Made by a program: the position numbers and the translations under genes
From: Eumeta japonica
Lineage: Eukaryota; Arthropoda; Insecta; Lepidoptera; Psychidae
Assembly (NCBI GenBank): GCA_005406025.1
Contig: BGZK01000009.1
Location: 620,001-684,000, forward strand
Reading direction: 5' to 3'
Length of the DNA: 64,000 nt
The notes under the pieces: generated by a model
What the model saw: the letters and a program-made list of their open reading frames with translations, nothing else
Told to the model about the DNA's origin: nothing
The model's database searches: none
Shown here: piece after piece, positions 58,345 to 64,000 of the stretch
Position numbering within the stretch: position 1 is the stretch's first letter
Layout: each line of letters begins with the position of its first letter

Positions 58345-59045
58345 CAAAAATATAGCTTTTTTGTGCAGGTAATAATATTACACTGAAAACACATCCTTAA
58401 TGGATTCTTTTCGACATTAATATTACTGCCCTCCAAATGCTGATTTACCTTGAGAAGAATGAGCGACAAACTTAAGGGTTGCTCTTTTTTATTCATCACT
58501 ACAAAGGATTGAATAATTAATAATTTAGTATAATACTTATAAATAACGTGAAGCAACCTGATCGATCGAGCAATTCAATTCCAAGGGTTTTTCATTAAGG
58601 TATTCAGACACGGTACCATAGCCTTTGCCATATAACTTCTTTTTAACTAAAAGTTTAAATTTATAAAATGGAACGTTTTTAATTTCAGCTGCGATCTTCT
58701 TACAAAAACGCACACATTGCCTCTTAAATGACTTGCTAACTTCGCTTATACGGATTTTATGAGCAGTAAAATTGTTCCTATTTCTAGTGTTAACCTTTTG
58801 AATGTCGCTCATTTTTTTTGGATCGATTTTATATTTCTCTGAACGTGTACCAGGTGTCCGTATGTGTATTGTGGCGTTACAGTTAAAATGTTATTTTATT
58901 TAAATACTTTACTAAGAGATGCTTTTGGTTTCAAATCATAAATTACACGGACAACCCGCTTCTGTAGTACAAAAATTGTGTTCACACCAGCTGCATGTCC
59001 CCACAGTAAAACTTCATGGCTACTATTTGAACGTCTACTGTTATA
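58345..59045 (-). pseudogene. LINE 3' end: reverse transcriptase C-terminus, copy 2
   Basis: Minus strand: SSHEVLLWGHAAGVNTIFVL, QKRVVRVIYDLKPKASL (58,900-59,025), then in another frame HIRTPGTRSEKYK, NTRNRNNFTAHKIRISEVSK, SFKRQCVRFCKKIAAEIKN and KKKLYGKGYGTVSEYL. This is the thumb and C-terminal part of a Jockey/CR1-type reverse transcriptase. At least one frameshift and a small deletion lie near 58,896. The untranslated tail to about 58,345 also matches copy 1 at 46.5 kb. Confidence 0.85.
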
Positions 59046-59689
59046 TATAAGCTTCCTGCTCCAGATTTCTGTAATATACGATCCTAGTGTACTGTAATCA
59101 ATGAAAGCCCGCAACCCTTACCAGGTCACGCTTCGCCTTGCAGTTAATGCAGGGTCATCATCACTCAAGAACCTTTCTTCTTCAGCAGTTATCAGTTCTA
59201 CGATAGTTCAGCGATGTAGTCTGCCTATTGTTACTTTAATTTTCTGAATCTATCGGTCAGTCTCGTTCTTCTGCGGATTGAACGTTTCAGATCTCGTTTC
59301 GGATTTTATCTCACAGAACAACACACATCATGGTTCTTTCCATTGCGCTTTGAGTGACTTTTGCAAATTAAAAATAAAGGATGACGTCCAGTATTCATAT
59401 GTCATCGCTGGCAACACGCAAGTCAAGACTCGTTTATATTGTACTTGAAGATACCTTTTAATTATCCGAATGCCGCCCAACCAAACTAATTTTTTCGTGT
59501 TTATCGAACCTCTTTATCCAAGTCAGTCAGTTACCTGATCAGACAGTCTACTCCAAGTAGACGCATTCATCTATAACTTCGATTGAAAAAAGTTTATTGA
59601 TAATTTATATACATTACAATATTTGTGATAACACAAACATATGGACATAGGTTCACACTTAATATGTCCCTCCAACTGGAGCGCCCATA
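59046..59689. other. Unassigned stretch
   Basis: Might be decayed LINE body, but no reverse transcriptase motif can be read. Contains CAGTCAGTCAG-like and CAAGTCAAGAC words. Confidence 0.35.
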
Positions 59690-60110
59690 ACTAATAACGA
59701 TGAACGGCGATAGTACTATTTATAAAGAGAGCCCGATAGAAAATAATTATTGCATGTTTAAAGGGTTTTCATTGTTAATTACATAGATTTAAACCTTACA
59801 GCAAGCCCTTATTACAAAATAAGTTGCTATCCATAGGCGTCTCGTCGAAAAGATTGACCTTACAAATAACGCCCCTTATTATACCTTAATGGAGTTTCGA
59901 CTTAACCTAATTTCGTTGAGAATAAACCTTTAAGAAACTCACTGTTAACGACTCTCCCCGGAGAGTGGTTTACATCCGTGCAGGTCTAAAAGGTAAACGT
60001 CTCGAGTCGATTTCTCTGCGCCCATAATTGAACGCAAATTATTTGGCCCGCAAATTCATGGCGTTTAGCTTCTTCAGGTGTATTGAAAGGTGTTAAATAT
60101 GTGATAAGTT
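59690..60110. promoter_or_regulatory. Candidate regulatory block with MEF2 site
   Basis: CTATTTATAA at 59,716-59,725 is a full MEF2 consensus. Also GAAAATAATTATTGCATG, the inverted repeat ACTCTCC-CC-GGAGAGT (59,951-59,966), AAAAGGTAAACG, CATAATTGAACGCAAATTAT, CCGCAAATTCATGGCG and a T-box-like AGGTGTTAAA near 60,087. CG content exceeds the flanks and there are no homopolymer runs. Confidence 0.35.
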
Positions 60111-60454
60111 TTAATATGAGTAATTTAAATAGCCTGTAATTTTTAATGCATTAAAAAATCTAATCATATAAAAGAAAATGTATATGGTTGGTTAATGTAA
60201 GGAGGCTTATGTTTAAAAGAATGCATGTATATACAATTCATTTAATACTAATTATAAAACTATGATAACTATTTTTAAACTAATTTAAATAAATTCAAAT
60301 CTTATTGAAAAGTTTTCAGTATAAATTTTGTGACTGTAGTTTGTTCTAATTGATTTTTATTCCTTGCATTTTCTTTAATTATTATATGACGTATTGTGTG
60401 TCCCAATTAAAAAAGATATGCATCACCTACATAAACTTTTTATGACATTTTTTA
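60111..60454. other. AT-rich spacer
   Basis: Nothing recognised. Confidence 0.4.
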
Positions 60455-60805
60455 TTAAATTGCAGTATTATTTACATCATTAATACATATTAAAAATAAA
60501 AGCTATTGTCCCAAAATTGATATCTGTTGTAAGCCATACTTTTTCAATTGACTTGTTTTCATAACTAACAATTATAACGCTTTGAAGTTTGTTCAAAGGA
60601 TATAATTCATAAGTTTTTGTGCGATTTTTGGTTTTTACCAATGTATCAATATTTCAGTTTATCCGAAATTATCTTATAACAAACTGTATTGAAGGCTTTT
60701 TTGAATTCGTTAAATACTTATACAACTGTTTGTTTATTGTTAATATTGTCTTTTGTTTTAGTGACTTGATTGATGTTTACCGAGAATATTAGACTAGAAT
60801 TCGAT
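60455..60805 (-). pseudogene. LINE reverse transcriptase palm fragment
   Basis: Minus strand, about 60,715 downward: VFNEFKKAFNTVCYKIISDK aligns with the motif LSKAFDTVDHxILLxKL of non-LTR reverse transcriptases (the first catalytic Asp is Asn here). About 200 bases further, TTDINFGTIAFIFNMY corresponds to GVPQGSILGPLLFLIY. Interrupted by stops. Same strand as the C-terminal piece at 58,345-59,045 and possibly the same insertion, though the 1.4-kb gap is larger than expected. Confidence 0.6.
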
Positions 60806-61559
60806 AGAAATTCATACTAGATTTCAAACACAAAACCTAAAAATAGGTGTTTCTAATAGTTTCAACGATTCGATGAAATGATCTAGGACATCCCTTAACA
60901 CAAGTAACGGTTTGAACGATGAAATTTCGATGAAAATTACTGGGAACAATCACATTTAAATAAATAAAACGCTTTCCCTATTACACAGTTAAGAAAAAGT
61001 TTAATTTTGGGAAATTGAGTTTAGCGCCTGATGATGATGATCATGATGAAATATACACATAGTCTTGATGAGGTAACCAAAATCAAAGACAAAATTAAAA
61101 TTATCGACGAGACGAGAGTATTCGTACGATACTGTTGGAAACATTAAAATAAGTTTATATTTGTTTGTACTGGTAACATTATCTGTTCTGTTAGCCGCTT
61201 TACTTTGAATCTCTGTACAATGCATACCTGAAAAAAGTCTAAGTATAAATTCAATTTCTTGGTATTTATTGAATACACGACCTGGACTGTTATCATTAAT
61301 TTTTTCATTATTTCGTATATAAAAGCCTTCTTTATTTCGATTCATAGACTTTTAAAATCACTGCAATTTTTAAGGCAGGGGATCGCATTGTTTTTGACTA
61401 TGTTGTTTATGTATGTGTTTATTTTTATTATAGTCATAATTAGGTTGCTGTTTTATCAGGCTTCAATCATTCCACTGCTAAAAGAAAATCCTCTAACGGT
61501 ATTTTTCAGTTCGGGTTGAGGATTATTAATGACTAATGTCTCCTACGCTAGGACAAAAT
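60806..61559. other. AT-rich stretch
   Basis: Frames of 114 codons (minus, 61,001-61,345) and 86 codons (plus, hydrophobic, 61,259-61,519) lack recognised domains; the former could be upstream LINE sequence but shows no motif. Confidence 0.35.
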
Positions 61560-61715
61560 CTGGATCCGCCAGCTCAATGTCTTTTTCAAGGCACGTGGCG
61601 AATGATTCAATTTGAATTAAAACTTATTGGTCAATTTGCTTGTGGTCAAGATTTGTACACTTTCTGGCACTTAGTACTACCACTTAACCAATAAGCCACT
61701 ACTGCTTCATAAATT
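61560..61715 (-). mobile_element. tRNA-derived SINE, TTGACCACA family, copy 2
   Basis: Minus strand: AGTAGTGGCTTATTGGTTAA, GTGGTAGTACTAAGTGCCAG, then ATCTTGACCACAAGCAAATT, GACCAATAAG. The A-box area (TGGCTTATTGGTT) and the TTGACCACA-AATTGACC core match 23,330-23,475 in order. Confidence 0.6.
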
Positions 61716-64000
61716 GTATATCATGGAGTAATTTAGAATCTTTCTTTTTCCTTGCTTCAAAACAAAAGTTCTAAGTTTTAACGTATGTAATTTTTACTTA
61801 GAGTTCTTTCCATGGTCAACCTCACTACGTAAATTAAGATGGCAACACATGGACATAGAAAATATACGGACAAATTATTACTAAACAACGATTAACAACT
61901 ACTGTACTAAGTCAGCTGGCTATAAACTTGCTTACATTTAGAAGGTTATAAGCTTACATTCGCACGTAAGTAAATCTGCTGACTGTTATTACACTGTCCT
62001 TCGTCCATTTACGACACCACCATATAATATACTTAGCCCGCTGACAATCAATGCTTCAGCCGTTGCATAGAAATGTTCTATTACCTGATAATCCGAGTCC
62101 GTAAAAACACACATCATGATCAGTTTATCGTTACATAATTATTGGAACAAATTGCAAAATCCTTCTTGACCCATATGTCAATAATGAATGAGCCTAAAAT
62201 AAAAAACATGATATTACAGTTTATTTATTGGTAAAAAATAGTATGTACTTGACAATAATTAACTGCGAAGTATATTTAAGAATTGTCCTTATACTGAAAT
62301 GAAATCCATTACCATAGACAGTACAGATTACCTCAAATTTCTGTAGAAAAGGGTCTATGAATGCATAAATAAAGTATGAAATCGATACATGCGCCGCCTC
62401 TGAGCTATAATAATGCACAGTAATAAGTAGGTATTGAATCAAAACTGATGTTTAAACAAATTATTATATCATTTTGGGTTTAATGAACTTTAGTGTGTAG
62501 TTGGTTCTAATAATTGAAAGTAAATGCTCATAAATATGTCACCGAAACAGGAAAATGACGCGTGCACGGCTATGCATATCATTCTTGCAATATTATATTT
62601 TCTATACAACTACCGAAAATTAACTGTCACGACACCGGTTAAGGAATAGCAATTTGATGCTCTGGGTCCGCTACGCTAGCAAAGAACGCTTCAACCAAAG
62701 ATTGAGTTAAAAAGAACAATATAAGATATAACCGTATATCCTGTATTTTTCTTTTTAATTCTATTTTTGTATGATATGTGACAAGTATCGACACAACCGT
62801 ACACAATTAAATCTACATATTCAAATATCTCTTTCAAAATTTTTAATTTTTCTATAAACTTGGCCGCAATTTACTTAAAACTGTTGATATGAAATAGTTT
62901 AGTATAAAAATAATCTGCTATATTCGATTATAATCTTTTCAATTGGATATACCAACTAGAACAAATGTTTTCGATTGTTACATGGTAGTCAATTATTAAT
63001 AATAATAAAAAACAGTCTCTACAAAACGCAGTGGTTGAGTAATCGGAAAACCAGTGAGTTGTCATTGAGGTTTCTTTCCTTTTTGAGGTCAATGAAGTTT
63101 TCTTAAAAAAAATAGACCACAAAGAAGTTTTGGTATATTCTGCAAGTCTTTCGATGTTAATATTATGAAATCTCATGTGAAAACAAATCCATGTTTTGCT
63201 TGTCTTTGATCCTTCATTTAATATAATGATCATACCTTTCTGCGTTCGTCATATTATTCAATTACTGTAAAAGTTCACTTATTTGCTCAAGAAAAAGGCG
63301 CAACATGGTAAGGTGCTATAATTATAAATTTACCTGTAACATATAGAGAAATTATTCTCAAGGATTTTTCATAAATACTGTGAACAGTATATATAATTTT
63401 GGGTGCTGCAAATCAAATTTTTAAATATATTAATGACATATATACTAGATCTACTTTATTTAATCGTCCAATAATTTTAATTAAAATTTTATTCATTGAA
63501 TATTCTATCGAAAGGTGAAGCAAAATTAAAGGAACACTCGACAGAAAAAAAGAGTATCGTGACTTAAAGGAAAAGGATCTATTTTTTTAATGCACGCATT
63601 AAAAAAATTAGATAATTTGCTTAATACACTATTAAAACGAATATTTACAATTTTTTTCTGAATAGCAACATTCCAAATAAGATAAATTACCAGTAAATAC
63701 ACTTAAAACTTTACCAAGTTTTATACTAACGACGTTTTAATTATAATCAGATTATACTAATTTAAGTTTCCCAATAAAGTTTAAAATCAACGTTCATGAA
63801 AAAAAGGAAATGACATTTTATCCAACAGAAAGATACTGATGTGGCATCTAAAATATTCTTATAAAATACAAGTACTTGGAAACTAAACTCGAAGTGTTTT
63901 TTTTTATTTAGTAGAAACACAAACAGGCGCAGGGCATTCAATCAATAAAATATGAATTGATGCTTATATAAAATGTAAGCATCAAAATTTCTCAAGGGAT
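61716..64000. other. AT-rich end of window
   Basis: No gene, RNA or named repeat. Frames of 73 and 101 codons on the minus strand (62,221-62,442; 62,928-63,233) are not protein-like. A stem-loop lies at 63,957-63,985. Confidence 0.45.
63957..63985. repeat. Perfect 10-bp inverted repeat
   Basis: TTGATGCTTA, 9-base spacer, TAAGCATCAA. Confidence 0.7.

Noticed and set aside
61259..61519. 86-codon hydrophobic frame as a small membrane protein
   Set aside because: The Phe/Ile-rich content follows from local T-richness; no start context, no neighbours, no family resemblance.

Overview
The window looks like lepidopteran (moth or butterfly) nuclear DNA: AT-rich, full of decayed transposable elements, and without a recognisable host gene. 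The assignment rests on repeats I know as typical of Lepidoptera. These are a retroposon tail with a GGCCGGCAA...GTGTCCATGG core and a short A-rich end (10.7 and 12.1 kb), the abundant GGGTTCCGTA...GGATCAC...GTCTGTCTGTC family (18.5, 42.4, 46.1, 47.2 and 55.2 kb), the ACCGACTTCAAAAA family (35.9-36.6 kb), a tRNA-headed SINE with an AGAGCACG body (4.4 and 21.2 kb), and GCGCCATCTGTTGGCAA tandem copies (15.5 kb). No database search was possible, so genus and species stay open.

No intact protein-coding gene was found. The longest open frames are 60-160 codons, several begin at GTG or TTG instead of ATG, and those with a recognisable product are transposon debris. The window is best read as intergenic DNA or a very large intron.

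Layout. 0-5 kb: an oligo-period repeat, strong hairpins, a MITE with 16-bp perfect terminal repeats abutting a SINE. 5-9 kb: an unusual set of CG-rich palindromes (9-bp arms, 2-bp spacer) around a 0.57-kb terminal-inverted-repeat element, then CpG-rich patches. 9-20 kb: retroposon tails, a TA-flanked mariner-type MITE, GT microsatellites, a five-unit 30-bp minisatellite. 20-30 kb: SINEs, a nearly full-length but broken mariner transposase, and several CG-richer blocks with transcription-factor-like motifs. 30-42 kb: an RTE-like non-LTR retrotransposon remnant with an internal deletion, a 0.76-kb TIR element, a perfect 22-bp hairpin beside the ACCGACTTC repeat, a second mariner remnant, and tandem copies of the first repeat family. 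42-52 kb: GGGTTCCGTA-family copies, a LINE 3' end, and a very AT-rich plain. 52-64 kb: a two-copy repeat that I cannot name, two CG-rich regulatory-looking blocks, and two LINE fragments from one broad lineage.

Blocks near 3.7, 20.3, 24.2, 26, 29.2, 33.7, 35.2, 53.7, 57.2 and 59.9 kb differ from their surroundings (more CG, few poly-A or poly-T runs, dense homeodomain, POU, TCF, nuclear-receptor or MEF2-like words). They are candidate cis-regulatory elements of a gene outside the window. That is inference; cross-species conservation would decide it. I found no convincing new biological system. The most unusual signals are the repeated palindromes at 6.1-6.8 kb, the CGTAGC palindrome cluster at 22.8 kb, the perfect hairpin at 35.85 kb and the inverted pair bracketing 43.5-46.4 kb.
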